Part shown: one piece after another, positions 46,161 through 57,156 of the stretch
How positions within the stretch are numbered: the stretch's first letter is position 1
How the letters are laid out: each line of letters begins with the position of its first letter
NCBI GenBank assembly: GCA_023382455.1
Contig: JAHDVX010000004.1
Location: forward strand, 17,922 to 81,921
Reading direction: 5' to 3'
DNA: 64,000 bases
Origin: Flavobacteriales bacterium
GTDB taxonomy: Bacteria > Bacteroidota > Bacteroidia > Flavobacteriales_F > PHOS-HE28
Position numbers and translations under genes: made by a program
The notes under the pieces: generated by a model
Told to the model about the DNA's origin: nothing
Seen by the model: only the letters and a program-made list of their open reading frames with translations
Database searches by the model: none

Positions 46161-47225
46161 ATGATCCACTCTTTCCGCATCCCTGCGATCGTGTTCGCCC
46201 TCGCTGGCCTGGCCTCCGCGGCCATGGCGCAGATCACCATCACTTCGGCGGACATGCCCATGGCCGGCGACACGGTGCGCTTCCGCAACAGTGCCACCAC
46301 GGCGGACATGGCCGATACGGGCCCCGGCCACCAATGGGATTTCAGCGGTTTGCAGCCCCTGGCCGAAGGAGCGGACACGGCGGTGACCGTGGGCAGCACG
46401 CCCTTGCTCTACCAATTTTTCTTCAACAACGCACTGCTCTATCCGCAGCACAAGGCGGACTTTGCCATGCGCGGCCCGGCCATCGGGGCGCAAGGCGTCA
46501 CCGTGGAGGATCTGTATGATTACTTCAAGTCGAATTCCGCGGGGTTCCGGAACGTGGGTTTCGGGGCCACGATCAACGGCCTGCCCTCCTCGGTGCAGCG
46601 CGACCCCGTGGATTGGATCTACCGGTTCCCGTTGAACTACGGCGACCAGGACAGCTCGTTCAGCCACTTCCAGATCGCGGTGCCCACGCTGGGCTACTAT
46701 GGCCAGGACCAGTTGCGCCGCAACGAAGTGGACGGCTGGGGCACGCTCATCCTTCCGGCGGACACCTTCCAAGTGCTGCGGGTGAAATCGCGCATCGAGC
46801 GGACCGATACGGTGTACATCGAACAGTTCGGCATCGGCTTCGCCTTGCCGGTACCGGAGATCGTGGAGTACAAGTGGCTCGCCCCGGGCATGGACGAGCC
46901 GGTGCTGCAGGTCACCAACATGGGTGGTGCCAACACGCTGGTGCGCTTCTTCCATGCCCCGGAGGACATCACCACGGCGGTGTTTCCACCGGCTGCTTCG
47001 GAGGGGATGAAGGTTTGGCCGAACCCCGCGGACCGCCTGATCCACGTGGACGGATACGGGCCCGGCATACTGGAACTGCGTGCAGCCGATGGCCGGTTGG
47101 TACGTTCCATGGAAGTACATGGCCAGGGAACGGCAGTGCTTGATGTGGGCGGTCTGGCCCCCGGCACCTACCTGCTTCACCACGCCGTGGGCGGGAAGGA
47201 CAGGCGGGTGCTGATCATGCCGTGA
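46161..47225 (+). CDS. secreted protein with T9SS sorting domain
   Basis: Signal peptide MIHSFRIPAIVFALAGLASAAMAQ; C-terminal VWPNPADRLIHVDG...RRVLIMP. Confidence 0.85.
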   Translation: MIHSFRIPAIVFALAGLASAAMAQITITSADMPMAGDTVRFRNSATTADMADTGPGHQWDFSGLQPLAEGADTAVTVGSTPLLYQFFFNNALLYPQHKADFAMRGPAIGAQGVTVEDLYDYFKSNSAGFRNVGFGATINGLPSSVQRDPVDWIYRFPLNYGDQDSSFSHFQIAVPTLGYYGQDQLRRNEVDGWGTLILPADTFQVLRVKSRIERTDTVYIEQFGIGFALPVPEIVEYKWLAPGMDEPVLQVTNMGGANTLVRFFHAPEDITTAVFPPAASEGMKVWPNPADRLIHVDGYGPGILELRAADGRLVRSMEVHGQGTAVLDVGGLAPGTYLLHHAVGGKDRRVLIMP

Positions 47226-47814
47226 GCATGGTTTGGCGATGGGCCGCCATGGCGGCCTCGATGCCGGTCCGGTTTGCATCACACCATTGCTGCACGGCGG
47301 CCGTGTCGCCGCGATGCACGGCCCCGATCGCCGGATGCCGTTCCTCCTGCGGGCCGATGAGGGTCAGAAGCACCTGCCGCCCCAAGTCCGCTTCCCGCTC
47401 CAAGGGGCTTCCGTCATGCACGGGCGTACGCATCAGCACCGCGCGCGATCCGTACTGCCAGGCGAAGGCGGCCACGTACCGGGCCTTGCCCAGGATGCCT
47501 GTGCCGAAGCGCTTGGCCTGGGGCAGATGGCCCACTTCGTGTGCCAGGTGAAGCATCCATTTCCAGGTGGATCGCAGGCTGCCGTCGCCCAGGAAAGCGG
47601 GGTCGAACCAGATCCCGGTGAACCAGATGGTGCGCCCGACAGTGATGGCGCCGCCACGGTGGTAGCGGTACCACGGGGCCCGCAGCCAATTGCGCCGGGC
47701 GGGACGGATGCGTGCCTCGCCGAGCAGTGCCGTATCCACGCCACTCACGGCATGCAACAGGTGGATCGCCGCCGGGGTGAGCGAACCGTCCGCATGCAGC
47801 GGTGGCACGGCCAT
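47215..47814 (-). CDS. hypothetical protein with HEVGH metalloprotease-like motif
   Basis: MLHLAHEVGHLPQ...LEREADLGRQVL. Confidence 0.65.
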   Translation of the reverse strand: MAVPPLHADGSLTPAAIHLLHAVSGVDTALLGEARIRPARRNWLRAPWYRYHRGGAITVGRTIWFTGIWFDPAFLGDGSLRSTWKWMLHLAHEVGHLPQAKRFGTGILGKARYVAAFAWQYGSRAVLMRTPVHDGSPLEREADLGRQVLLTLIGPQEERHPAIGAVHRGDTAAVQQWCDANRTGIEAAMAAHRQTMLTA

Positions 47815-47816
47815 GG

Positions 47817-48308
47817 TCAAATGAGCTTGATACCGTACATCTTGCACAGCCAGGCCAGTTGCCCGGCATGTCCTGCTTCGTGCCGGATGGCATGGGTCAC
47901 CAGGTCGCGCACGTTGGAGCCGATGGCCGTCAACTTCGTTTGGTTCGGGGCTTCGAGTGCAGCGGCGTCCAAGGTGGCCAGGTGGTCCATCGCTTTTTGG
48001 TGCACGCGGTGGAAGGTGTCCTGGACCTCGGTGAAGGGCGGGCACTCCTCCGGGGGCAGACCGCCCGCACCCAGGGTGAAATGCTTGGCCCAGCTGAACT
48101 TCTCGAACGGCCCGCCCGTGGCGGCGAGGAGCAGACCATTCTCGGTGACCGCCAAATGTGCCACGGTCCAGAACACCGTGTTGAAGGGCTTGCCCGCCAC
48201 CTCGAACCGGCGGTGCGGGTCCTGGCCCTTGAGGGCGTTCAGGTGGAAGAGCGTCCATTCGCGGGTGCGCTCCATCATGTGCCGGAGCACATGGGCTTCA
48301 TTGGTCAT
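47817..48308 (-). CDS. DinB family protein
   Basis: NTVFWTVAHLAVTENGLLLAATG...VTHAIRHEAGHAGQLAWLCKMYG. Confidence 0.8.
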   Translation of the reverse strand: MTNEAHVLRHMMERTREWTLFHLNALKGQDPHRRFEVAGKPFNTVFWTVAHLAVTENGLLLAATGGPFEKFSWAKHFTLGAGGLPPEECPPFTEVQDTFHRVHQKAMDHLATLDAAALEAPNQTKLTAIGSNVRDLVTHAIRHEAGHAGQLAWLCKMYGIKLI

Positions 48309-48377
48309 GGCCATGGGTTTCGTGCAAAGGAAAGCGGCGGGTGGGACTTGGTGAGGCCGGCCCAGTACATTCGCCGC

Positions 48378-49457
48378 ATGGCCGGCAGCACATTCGGAAA
48401 GCTCTTCCAGCTCACCACGTTCGGGGAAAGCCACGGCCCCGCCATTGGCGGTGTGGTGGATGGCTGCCCGGCGGGCCTGCGGGTGGATGAATCGGCGGTG
48501 CAGGCCGAGCTGGACCGGCGCCGGCCGGGGAGCACGCCCTTGGGCACCACGCGCCGGGAGGCGGACACCGTGGAGTTCCTCAGCGGCCTGCTGGAGGGCG
48601 TCACCTTGGGAACGCCTATCGGCTTCATTATCCGCAACGCGGATGCCCGCCCTGCGGACTACGGCCACTTGCAACAAGCCTACCGGCCGGGCCATGCCGA
48701 CCTCACCTGGGAGCAGAAGTTCGGGATCCGCGACCACCGCGGCGGAGGCCGTGCCAGTGCGCGGGAAACGGCGGTGCGCGTGGCCGCCGGGGCACTTGCC
48801 CGGCAATTGCTGGCTACTGGGGGGATCCAGGTGCGCGCATGGGTGAGCCAAGTGGGGGAGGAGCGCCTGCTGAAGCCGTGGCAGGAACTGGACCTGGAGG
48901 CGGTTTACCGCAGCGATGTCCGTTGTCCGGACGAACCGGCGGCGGCGCGCATGGAGGCGTTGATCGGGCGAGTGCGGCGCGAGGGGGATACCCTCGGTGG
49001 GCGGATCTCCTGCGTTGTCCGCGGCGTGCCGCCGGGCCTGGGCGAGCCGGTGTTCGACAAGCTACATGCGGACCTGGCAAAGGCCCTGTTCAGCATCAAT
49101 GCGGTGAAAGGCGTCCAGTTCGGCAGCGGCTTCGACGCCATTGCCATGCGCGGTTCGGCGCATAACGATGCCTACGTGGCCAAGCAAGGCCGCATTGGCA
49201 CGGCCACCAACCGCAGCGGCGGCATCCAGGGCGGCATCAGCAATGGGGAAGCCATCGAGTTCGATGTGGCCTTCAAGCCGGTGAGCACCTTGCTGCGCCC
49301 GCAGTCCAGTGTGGACAGCCAAGGCAACGCGGTGATGCTGGAGGGGAAAGGCCGACACGACCCCTGCGTGGTGCCGCGGGCCGTGCCCATCGTGGAGGCC
49401 ATGGCCTGCCTGGTGTTGGCGGACCACCTGCTGCGGCAGCGCACGGCGCGGGTCTGA
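48378..49457 (+). CDS. aroC: chorismate synthase
   Basis: MAGSTFGKLFQLTTFGESHGPAIGGVVDGCPAG; GIRDHRGGGRASARETAVRVAAGA. Confidence 0.97.
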   Translation: MAGSTFGKLFQLTTFGESHGPAIGGVVDGCPAGLRVDESAVQAELDRRRPGSTPLGTTRREADTVEFLSGLLEGVTLGTPIGFIIRNADARPADYGHLQQAYRPGHADLTWEQKFGIRDHRGGGRASARETAVRVAAGALARQLLATGGIQVRAWVSQVGEERLLKPWQELDLEAVYRSDVRCPDEPAAARMEALIGRVRREGDTLGGRISCVVRGVPPGLGEPVFDKLHADLAKALFSINAVKGVQFGSGFDAIAMRGSAHNDAYVAKQGRIGTATNRSGGIQGGISNGEAIEFDVAFKPVSTLLRPQSSVDSQGNAVMLEGKGRHDPCVVPRAVPIVEAMACLVLADHLLRQRTARV

Positions 49458-49463
49458 TCCCGG

Positions 49464-50963
49464 TCACTCCAAGGCCGGCTGCGCCTTGCGCTTTTCCAAG
49501 GCCTTGATCAGCTCCACCATTTGGTCCGGCTCCAGCTGCTTGGCCACGATCTTCCGCTCCCGGTCCAGGAGGAAGTAGCGCGGCGTGCTGTACACGTCCC
49601 AGGTATCCGCGTAGTTAAGGCTCTCGATGGTGGTGTACTTGGGGATGAACTTCCAGGAGGCTTTCTTGGCCTCGTTGAACACGTGCCAGGTGAGGCCCAC
49701 GTTGGTCCAATCCAGGTGGTTGTCGCGGATGAACTTCTTCCAGTCGTGGAACAGCGTACTGTCGGTGGCCTTGGCCACGGCGAACACGCCCACGTCAAGG
49801 GGTTTGAGCTTGGTCTTCCAATCCTCGTGGATCACGGGCAGCACCTTCTTGCAGTGGCCGCAATGCGGGTCCCAGAAGATGACGAGCACGTACTTCTCGG
49901 GCATCTTGTAGTAGCTGAGCCAGTTGGCCTCGGTGGTGTCCGGCAGGATGATGTCCTTGCCCTGTGCACCGATGACCAGCGGTGCCTGCTTGCGGGCACG
50001 CTCGCACAGCTTGTCCAATTTCTCCTCGGTCATCCAGGTGGCGCGGCTCTTGGCGCCTTCCTTGGGGCAGTAGTAGGTCTGGGCCATGTGGACGAACACC
50101 GCGTCCATGCCCATGATGTCGCTGGTCTCGTACTTGTAGGTGATGGCGTTCACGGCGAACTTGAAGAGGTCGCCGCCGTCGTCCATGCGGCGGATCAGGT
50201 CATCGGCGTACTTGTTGATCGTGTCCGGCACCTGGGGGATCACCTTGCCGATGTACTCGTCGAACTTGTTCTGGAACACAGGGGTGCGCAGGTTGCGCGG
50301 GTCCCGCAGGTCGGTGTTGTCCCAGAAGTGTGCGCGGTGGTTGTAATAGGAGGCGGCGCTGTCCAACGTGCCGTCGGCCTTGCGCACGTCGGTGTTCGCC
50401 GGGGGCATGCTCATGCGCACGATGCTGGCCACGAAGGTGCCGGGGTTCTTGGCAACGAGGTCCTTCTGGTACGAAGTCACCAAGGTGTCGAGCTCCCTCA
50501 GCTTCGTTTTGAGGCGCCCTTTCTCGATGGGGTCGACAGCAGATTCGATCTTCCTGCCCACCTCATCGGCCTCCACCTTCTTTTCCGCCAGGAAGCGCAC
50601 GTACTCTTGGAACAGCGTGTTCTCCACGGACCGTTGCACGGTGAGGTGCTTGTTCAGGTCGATGGTGTCGCTTTTCATCTCCACCACCGGTTCGTTCACG
50701 ATGAACTCGAAGTATTTGGGGCCGGGCACCACCAAGGCATACACGCCGGCCTTGTATCCGCTGGGCCGTTGGAAGATGCTCACCCCCTTGGCATTGGCCA
50801 CGGTGGTGTCCGCGTAGTACAGCTTGTTGCCGTAGTAGTTGGCCAGGTAGATGGTGTCGTGCGCGGTGCCCTCGATGGTGAACTGCAGGCGGCGCTTGTC
50901 CTGCGCCGACCCGTTCAAGGCCGCGAGCATGGCGGCCAGGACGATGAGTTGTTTGTGCATCAT
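49464..50963 (-). CDS. thioredoxin-like protein (DUF5106-type)
   Basis: VLVIFWDPHCGHCKKVLPVIHEDW; N-terminal DUF4369-like region. Confidence 0.85.
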   Translation of the reverse strand: MMHKQLIVLAAMLAALNGSAQDKRRLQFTIEGTAHDTIYLANYYGNKLYYADTTVANAKGVSIFQRPSGYKAGVYALVVPGPKYFEFIVNEPVVEMKSDTIDLNKHLTVQRSVENTLFQEYVRFLAEKKVEADEVGRKIESAVDPIEKGRLKTKLRELDTLVTSYQKDLVAKNPGTFVASIVRMSMPPANTDVRKADGTLDSAASYYNHRAHFWDNTDLRDPRNLRTPVFQNKFDEYIGKVIPQVPDTINKYADDLIRRMDDGGDLFKFAVNAITYKYETSDIMGMDAVFVHMAQTYYCPKEGAKSRATWMTEEKLDKLCERARKQAPLVIGAQGKDIILPDTTEANWLSYYKMPEKYVLVIFWDPHCGHCKKVLPVIHEDWKTKLKPLDVGVFAVAKATDSTLFHDWKKFIRDNHLDWTNVGLTWHVFNEAKKASWKFIPKYTTIESLNYADTWDVYSTPRYFLLDRERKIVAKQLEPDQMVELIKALEKRKAQPALE

Positions 50964-51029
50964 GCCAAAAGTAGGAGGGTGCCCGGGTCACCGGCGCCTG
51001 TTAACGATCCTTTATGACAAGGGCAGCCC

Positions 51030-52625
51030 TCAGGCTTGGAGCGTCTTGAACTCGTTGGTCAGGTGGAAGGTGATCTCGGGGTTGTTTCTGCGCTCCAACT
51101 CCAACATGTATGCCGAAGGTGCCATGAACACGGGATTGTCGTCCTTGTCCCGCACGATCTGGGTGGACTTGATGCGGATGAAGGCCTCGAGCGCCGCAGG
51201 GTCGTCGCTGGTAAGCCAGCAGGCCTTGTGCGCTTGGATCATCTGGAAGGCGCAGGAGGCGCCGTACTCGTGCTCCAGGCGGTAGCGGATCACGTCGAAC
51301 TGCAGTTCGCCCACACAGCCCACCACCTTCTTATTGCCGGGTTGCTGGGTGAAGAGCTGCGCCACACCTTCCTCGGTAAGCTGGCTGATACCCTTGTCGA
51401 GCTGCTTGCTGCGCATGGGGTCCAGGTTCACCAGTTCGCGGAAGAGCTCCGGGGAGAAGGAGGGAATGCCGCGGAAGCGGAAGATGGAGCCCCCGGTCAG
51501 CGTATCGCCGATCTTGAGGTTGCCGGTATCGAACAGGCCGATCACATCACCGGGCCACGCCTCGTCCACCAGGGATTTCTGGGCAGCCAGAAAGGTGGTG
51601 GGGTTGGCGAAGCGGACCTCCTTGTCCAGGCGAACGTGGTGGTAGAAGGTGTTGCGCTTGAACTGGCCGGAGCAGATGCGGAGGAAGGCGATGCGGTCGC
51701 GGTGGTTGGGGTCCAGGTTGGCGTGTATCTTGAACACGAAGCCGCTGAACTCCGGGTTCTCCGGGCGCACCAGGCCCATGTCCGTCTCGCGTGGGCCCGG
51801 GGGCGGGGCGATGCGCACGAAAGTGTCCAGCACTTCGCGCACGCCGAAGTTGTTGAATGCACTGCCGAAGAACACGGGTGCCACGTGGCCGTTGCGGTAG
51901 GCTTCCTGGTCCAGCGGGTCGTACACGCCGTTCACCAGTTCCACGTCGTTGCGCAGCTCGGTGGCGGCATCCGCGCCGATCAACGCGTCCAAGCGCAGGT
52001 CCGCCAGGTCCTTGATATGCTCACTTGCGGCCTCCTTGCGGGATTTGCCGGCCTCGAAGAGGCGCAGGTCATGGTCATAGAGGTCGTACACGCCCTTGAA
52101 GGTGGCGCCCACGCCGATGGGCCAGCTGAGGGGCCGTACGCGGATGGCGAGCTTCTCCTCCAGTTCATCCAGCAGGGAGAAGGGGTCGAGGCCTTCGAGG
52201 TCGAGCTTGTTGATGAAGACGATCACGGGCGTGTTGCGCATGCGGCACACCTCCATGAGCCGTTCGGTCTGGGGTTCCACGCCCTTGGTGGAGTCGATCA
52301 CCAGTACCACGCTGTCCACGGCGGTGAGCGTGCGGTAGGTATCCTCGGCGAAGTCGCGGTGGCCGGGCGTGTCCAGCAGGTTCATCAGCACACCCTCGTA
52401 GCTGAAGGTCATCACCGAGGTGGTCACCGAGATGCCGCGCTGGCGCTCGATCTCCATGAAGTCGCTGGTGGCGCCCTTGCGTATCTTGTTGCTCTTCACC
52501 GCGCCGGCCGTCTGGATGGCGCCGCCGTACAGGAGGAATTTCTCCGTCAGCGTGGTCTTGCCCGCGTCGGGGTGGCTGATGATGGCGAATGTGCGCCGCT
52601 TGGCGATCTCCTGCTGCTGGGCCAT
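51030..52625 (-). CDS. prfC: peptide chain release factor 3
   Basis: [59 protein letters not shown]. Confidence 0.97.
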   Translation of the reverse strand: MAQQQEIAKRRTFAIISHPDAGKTTLTEKFLLYGGAIQTAGAVKSNKIRKGATSDFMEIERQRGISVTTSVMTFSYEGVLMNLLDTPGHRDFAEDTYRTLTAVDSVVLVIDSTKGVEPQTERLMEVCRMRNTPVIVFINKLDLEGLDPFSLLDELEEKLAIRVRPLSWPIGVGATFKGVYDLYDHDLRLFEAGKSRKEAASEHIKDLADLRLDALIGADAATELRNDVELVNGVYDPLDQEAYRNGHVAPVFFGSAFNNFGVREVLDTFVRIAPPPGPRETDMGLVRPENPEFSGFVFKIHANLDPNHRDRIAFLRICSGQFKRNTFYHHVRLDKEVRFANPTTFLAAQKSLVDEAWPGDVIGLFDTGNLKIGDTLTGGSIFRFRGIPSFSPELFRELVNLDPMRSKQLDKGISQLTEEGVAQLFTQQPGNKKVVGCVGELQFDVIRYRLEHEYGASCAFQMIQAHKACWLTSDDPAALEAFIRIKSTQIVRDKDDNPVFMAPSAYMLELERRNNPEITFHLTNEFKTLQA

Positions 52626-52710
52626 GTGATGAAAAGGGCGCAAATTTAGCTCTTGGCCTGGCCTCACCGGCCCGGTGTACATTCGCACCTTTCCCTTTCC
52701 AGGCCCTGAG

Positions 52711-54324
52711 ATGAAACATGTGTCCCTGTCGCTCCCCTTATTGCTTGCCATGCCGGCGATGGCCCAAATGAACCCCGTGCAGTTGGAACTCCGGCCTTGG
52801 GCCACGGGCCTTTCGGGACCGGTGTACGCCACCCACGCCGGCGATGGGCGCTTGTTCGTGGTGGAGCGTGCGGGCCGGATCCGCATCGTGACGGACAGCA
52901 TGCAGGTGCAGCCCGGCTATTTCCTCAACATCACCGACCGGGTGAACGACGGTGGGGGCGAGCAGGGCTTGCTGGGCCTGGCCTTCGACCCGGAATACGC
53001 GCAGAACGGATTCTTCTATGTGAACTACATCCATGGAAGCGGAAACGGAACCAGCCGGATCTCGCGCTTCCAAGTGACCGCCAACCCCGACTCGGCCGAC
53101 CCGGCCAGCGAGACCGTGCTCTACACCCTGCCGCAACCGTACTCCAACCACAACGGCGGCTGCCTGCAGTTCGGCCCTGACGGGTACCTCTACTGCGGCT
53201 TCGGCGATGGCGGCAGCGGCAACGACCCGGAGAACCGCGCACAAAACCTGGGCAATGCCCTGGGCGATATGATCCGCATCGACGTTTCGCAGCACAACAG
53301 CACCTATGCGATTCCACCGGACAATCCATTCGTATCGGCACAGGACACCCTGCCCGAGATCTGGGCCAGCGGCCTGCGCAACCCGTGGCGCTTCAGCTTC
53401 GACCGCCTGACCGGAGACCTGTGGATCGGCGACGTGGGGCAGAATGCTTGGGAGGAAGTGGACCACTGGCCGGCCACGAACGGGGGCGGCGCCAACTTCG
53501 GATGGCGCTGCCGCGAAGGGTTCGTGCCCACCCCGAACGTGAGCCAGTCCGGCTGCGCCGCACAAGGTCCGTTCGTGGACCCCGTGGCCGTTTTTAATCA
53601 TGGCACACAAGGTTGGTGCTCGGTGATCGGCGGGTACGTTTACCGCGGAACGGAGTTTCCCCGCCTTCAAGGCCTTTACATCTTCACCGATTACTGCAAC
53701 GGCGACTTCCTTTCCCTGGGGGCGGACCATGCGCTGGACACCCTGCTGATGACCGGCAACTACGGGTACTCCGGCTTCGGCGAGGACGTGGCCGGCGAAC
53801 TGTACATCACCGACGTGGAGCACGGAACACTGCACAAGGTGGCCGATGCGTGCCCCATGCCCGACCCCGTGATCAACTTCGATGGGGAAACACTATCCTG
53901 CGATGGCGGAAACGGCTGGCAATGGTTCCTGGACGGCGAACCCATTCCCGGTGCCAATGCCCAGGACCTGGCGCCCGTGGCCAACGGCACCTACCAGGTA
54001 CGCACGAACCTCGGCGATTGCCAGTTGTGGTCCAACGAGCTGGTGGTCACCAATTTGGGCATCACGGAGCAGGGGGCGTTCAGGCCGAAGGTGTACCCGC
54101 AACCTGCCCGGGACCGCTTGGAAGTGCGGCACGATGGACCCAAGCCAAGGTTCCACGTGGATGTACTGGATGCATCGGGCCGTGGCGTCCTCCGCCTGGA
54201 ATGGCCGCGGGCAGCGGCGGTTCTCGCGATCGATGCCTCCGGCCTGCCCGCAGGCGCGTACGTGCTGCGGGGCACTTCGGCGGACGGCGTTGGCTGGAAC
54301 CTGCCGGTGGTGGTGGAGCATTGA
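52711..54324 (+). CDS. PQQ-dependent sugar dehydrogenase with T9SS sorting domain
   Basis: [80 protein letters not shown]. Confidence 0.93.
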   Translation: MKHVSLSLPLLLAMPAMAQMNPVQLELRPWATGLSGPVYATHAGDGRLFVVERAGRIRIVTDSMQVQPGYFLNITDRVNDGGGEQGLLGLAFDPEYAQNGFFYVNYIHGSGNGTSRISRFQVTANPDSADPASETVLYTLPQPYSNHNGGCLQFGPDGYLYCGFGDGGSGNDPENRAQNLGNALGDMIRIDVSQHNSTYAIPPDNPFVSAQDTLPEIWASGLRNPWRFSFDRLTGDLWIGDVGQNAWEEVDHWPATNGGGANFGWRCREGFVPTPNVSQSGCAAQGPFVDPVAVFNHGTQGWCSVIGGYVYRGTEFPRLQGLYIFTDYCNGDFLSLGADHALDTLLMTGNYGYSGFGEDVAGELYITDVEHGTLHKVADACPMPDPVINFDGETLSCDGGNGWQWFLDGEPIPGANAQDLAPVANGTYQVRTNLGDCQLWSNELVVTNLGITEQGAFRPKVYPQPARDRLEVRHDGPKPRFHVDVLDASGRGVLRLEWPRAAAVLAIDASGLPAGAYVLRGTSADGVGWNLPVVVEH

Positions 54325-54384
54325 TCACCGAAGCGCTTGTCGCATTCGGCATCCCAGCGGTGCGGCCGTTATCTTCGCCGCCCG

Positions 54385-54930
54385 ATGGAGCCACTGATCC
54401 TGTTGGAGGGTGCGGCGTTCGGCCTGACGGTGAAACGCCTGTGCCACCAGTTGATCGAGGACCGTGGCCACTTGGGCGACACGGCGCTGATCGGCCTGCA
54501 GCCCCGGGGCGTGCTCTTCGCGCGGCGCCTGCGCAGCGAACTCCTGCGGATCACCGGGGAGAAGCAGATCACCTACGGGGAGCTGGACATCACCTTCCAC
54601 CGCGACGACTTCCGCCACCGGCCCGTCACCGCCATTCCCGGCACCACCGAATTGGACTTCAGCCTGGACGGGCGCCGGGTGGTATTGATCGATGACGTGT
54701 TGTACACGGGCCGCACCATCCGCGCCGGGTTGGACGCCATGCTGGCCTTCGGCCGCCCGCGCTCCGTGGAGCTCATGGTGCTGGTGGACCGGCGCTTCAG
54801 CCGCGAACTGCCCATCCAGCCCGACTACACGGGGCAGCACGTGGACAGCATCGGTGACCAGCACGTCACCGTGGAATGGCAGGAAACCGATGGCGTGGAC
54901 CGGATCTCGCTGAAACACGTGGCCCGATGA
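54385..54930 (+). CDS. pyrR: bifunctional pyr operon regulator/uracil phosphoribosyltransferase
   Basis: VVLIDDVLYTGRTIRAGLDAM PRPP motif; pyrB overlaps downstream (ATGA). Confidence 0.95.
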   Translation: MEPLILLEGAAFGLTVKRLCHQLIEDRGHLGDTALIGLQPRGVLFARRLRSELLRITGEKQITYGELDITFHRDDFRHRPVTAIPGTTELDFSLDGRRVVLIDDVLYTGRTIRAGLDAMLAFGRPRSVELMVLVDRRFSRELPIQPDYTGQHVDSIGDQHVTVEWQETDGVDRISLKHVAR

Positions 54931-55880
54931 GCGAAGCCTTGAGCACCAGGCACCTGTTGGGGATCGACGATCTCTCGGCCGCCGACATTGAGCTGATCTT
55001 CCGCACGGCCGACGGCTTCAAGGAGGTGCTGTCGCGCCCGATCAAGAAAGTGCCCTCGCTGCGCGACACCACCATCGCCAACATCTTCTTCGAGAACAGC
55101 ACGCGCACGCGCATCAGCTTCGAATTGGCCGAGAAGCGCCTGAGCGCCGACGTGGTCAACTTCAGCAGCGGCACCAGCAGCACCAAGAAGGGCGAGACCC
55201 TGGTGGATACGGTGAACAACATCCTGGCCATGAAAGTGGACATGGTGGTGATGCGCCATGCCGATCCCGGTGCCGGGGTCTTCCTGAGCCGCCACGTGGA
55301 CGCATCCATCGTGAACGCGGGCGACGGCACGCACGAGCACCCCACCCAGGCGCTGCTCGACGCGTACAGCATCCGGGAGAAGCTCGGCCGTGTGAAAGGC
55401 GTGAAAGTGGCCATCGTGGGTGATATCCTCCACTCGCGCGTGGCCCTGAGCAACATCCTTTGCCTGCGCAAGCTCGGCGCGGAGGTCACCCTCTGCGGGC
55501 CGGCCACCCTGATGCCGCGCCACGCCCGCGACCTCGGCGTGCATGTTTCCCACGACCTGGACGAGACCCTGCGCTGGTGCGACGTGGCCAACATGCTGCG
55601 CATCCAGCTGGAGCGGCAGGGCGGCGACGGCATCACCAACTTCCCCTCGCTGCGCGAATACGCCATGCTCTTCGGGCTGGACCGCAAGCGCTACGAGGCC
55701 ATCGGCAAGGAGATCACCATCATGCACCCGGGCCCCATCAACCGGGGGGTGGAGATCACCAGCGACGTGGCGGACGGGGCGCACAGCATCATCCTCGACC
55801 AAGTGGAGAACGGCGTGGCCGTGCGTATGGCCGTGCTTTTCCTGCTGGCCGGCGGGCCGGGCCGCAGCGCGCGATCGTGA
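54927..55880 (+). CDS. pyrB: aspartate carbamoyltransferase catalytic subunit
   Basis: FFENSTRTRISFELAEKRL, HPTQALLDAYSIREKLG. Confidence 0.97.
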   Translation: MSEALSTRHLLGIDDLSAADIELIFRTADGFKEVLSRPIKKVPSLRDTTIANIFFENSTRTRISFELAEKRLSADVVNFSSGTSSTKKGETLVDTVNNILAMKVDMVVMRHADPGAGVFLSRHVDASIVNAGDGTHEHPTQALLDAYSIREKLGRVKGVKVAIVGDILHSRVALSNILCLRKLGAEVTLCGPATLMPRHARDLGVHVSHDLDETLRWCDVANMLRIQLERQGGDGITNFPSLREYAMLFGLDRKRYEAIGKEITIMHPGPINRGVEITSDVADGAHSIILDQVENGVAVRMAVLFLLAGGPGRSARS

Positions 55881-55949
55881 GCGGGAGTTTTCCACCGGGG
55901 GATGCGTGATAAATCATGCCGGCCGGTGCTGGCCGTTCCGGTGCCTGAT

Positions 55950-55957
55950 TATCTTTG
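55950..55957 (+). promoter_or_regulatory. TATCTTTG -7 box upstream of the STAS gene
   Basis: Exact TAnnTTTG. Confidence 0.5.
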
Positions 55958-55984
55958 ACCGCAAGGCTGGCAAAAGCTTAGCAC

Positions 55985-56359
55985 ATGAACTTCACCATTA
56001 CGAACAAGGACAAGTACACGCTTGTGGTCTCCAATGTGGACAAATTGGACACCACCTGTGCGCCCGAGCTGAAAAGCGAGCTGGTGTACCTGAACAAGAC
56101 AAACGTGCGGAACATCATCATCGACCTGGGAAAGACGCGCTATTGCGACAGCTCCGGGCTGAGCGCCCTGTTGGTGGCCAACCGCCTGTGCAAGGGCGTG
56201 AACGGCACCCTGGTGATCTGCTCCCTGCAAGAGGCGGTGATGAAGCTGGTGCAGATCAGCCAGCTGGAAAGCGTGCTCTCCATCACGCCCACGGTGCAGG
56301 AGGCCGAGGACCTGCTCTACATGGAGGAGATCGAGAAGGATGTGAGGAAGGAGGATTAA
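55985..56359 (+). CDS. STAS domain anti-sigma factor antagonist
   Basis: IIIDLGKTRYCDSSGLSALLVANRLC. Confidence 0.92.
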   Translation: MNFTITNKDKYTLVVSNVDKLDTTCAPELKSELVYLNKTNVRNIIIDLGKTRYCDSSGLSALLVANRLCKGVNGTLVICSLQEAVMKLVQISQLESVLSITPTVQEAEDLLYMEEIEKDVRKED

Positions 56360-56374
56360 GCACCACGCCACTAC

Positions 56375-57133
56375 ATGAAGAAACTACTGACCCTTGCGGG
56401 CCTTCTGGCCTGGGGTGCCGGAGCTTATGCCCAGTGCATCCCGAACCAGCTTTATGCCGACAGCGTCTACGGCGTGTGGCCGGACACCTTGGAGAATTTT
56501 GCCCCCGGCTTCGTCGGAACGCCCTACTCGGATACACTAAACCTGCTGGTGCCGGCCGATGCCGGGCTGATCGACCCCTTGTTCACCGGTTTCACCATTG
56601 ACTCGGTGGCCATGAACAGCCTGACGGGCCTGCCCCCCGGCATCTCCGTGATCTGCAACTCACAAACAGGCGCCCCGTGCACCTACATGCCTTCCCAAGT
56701 GGGCTGCGGGCTGCTGGAAGGAACGCCCACGCAGGCGGGCACCTTCGACATCGTGATTAATGTGACGGCCTATGTGCAGCTTTTCGGCAGTACGCAGGCC
56801 ATCCCGCAGCCGTTCACGGGCTATTCCATCACCATCACGGACGGGAACACGGCCGTGTTGAGCCCGGCACCGGCCAAGTTGGGCGGGGTGCAGAACGTGC
56901 CGAATCCCTTCGCGGACCGCACCACCATCGAATTCAGCCTTTCCAAAGCAGCACCGGCCCGGGTGAAGGTGTTCAATTTCGTGGGCGAGGAACTGTGGCA
57001 GCGCAGCATCCAAGGGCGCGCGGGCGTGAACCGTGTGGCGTACGAAGCGAACAACCTGGAGAACGGCATGTACATCTACCACGTGGAGGCGGCAGGCAGC
57101 ACCTACACGGGCCGGATGATGGTCAACCGTTGA
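56375..57133 (+). CDS. secreted protein with T9SS type A sorting domain
   Basis: Signal peptide; VPNPFADRTTIEFSLSKAAPARVKVFNFVGEEL...GRMMVNR. Confidence 0.9.
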   Translation: MKKLLTLAGLLAWGAGAYAQCIPNQLYADSVYGVWPDTLENFAPGFVGTPYSDTLNLLVPADAGLIDPLFTGFTIDSVAMNSLTGLPPGISVICNSQTGAPCTYMPSQVGCGLLEGTPTQAGTFDIVINVTAYVQLFGSTQAIPQPFTGYSITITDGNTAVLSPAPAKLGGVQNVPNPFADRTTIEFSLSKAAPARVKVFNFVGEELWQRSIQGRAGVNRVAYEANNLENGMYIYHVEAAGSTYTGRMMVNR

Positions 57134-57156
57134 CATGGACCCTGTCCGAACGTTGA

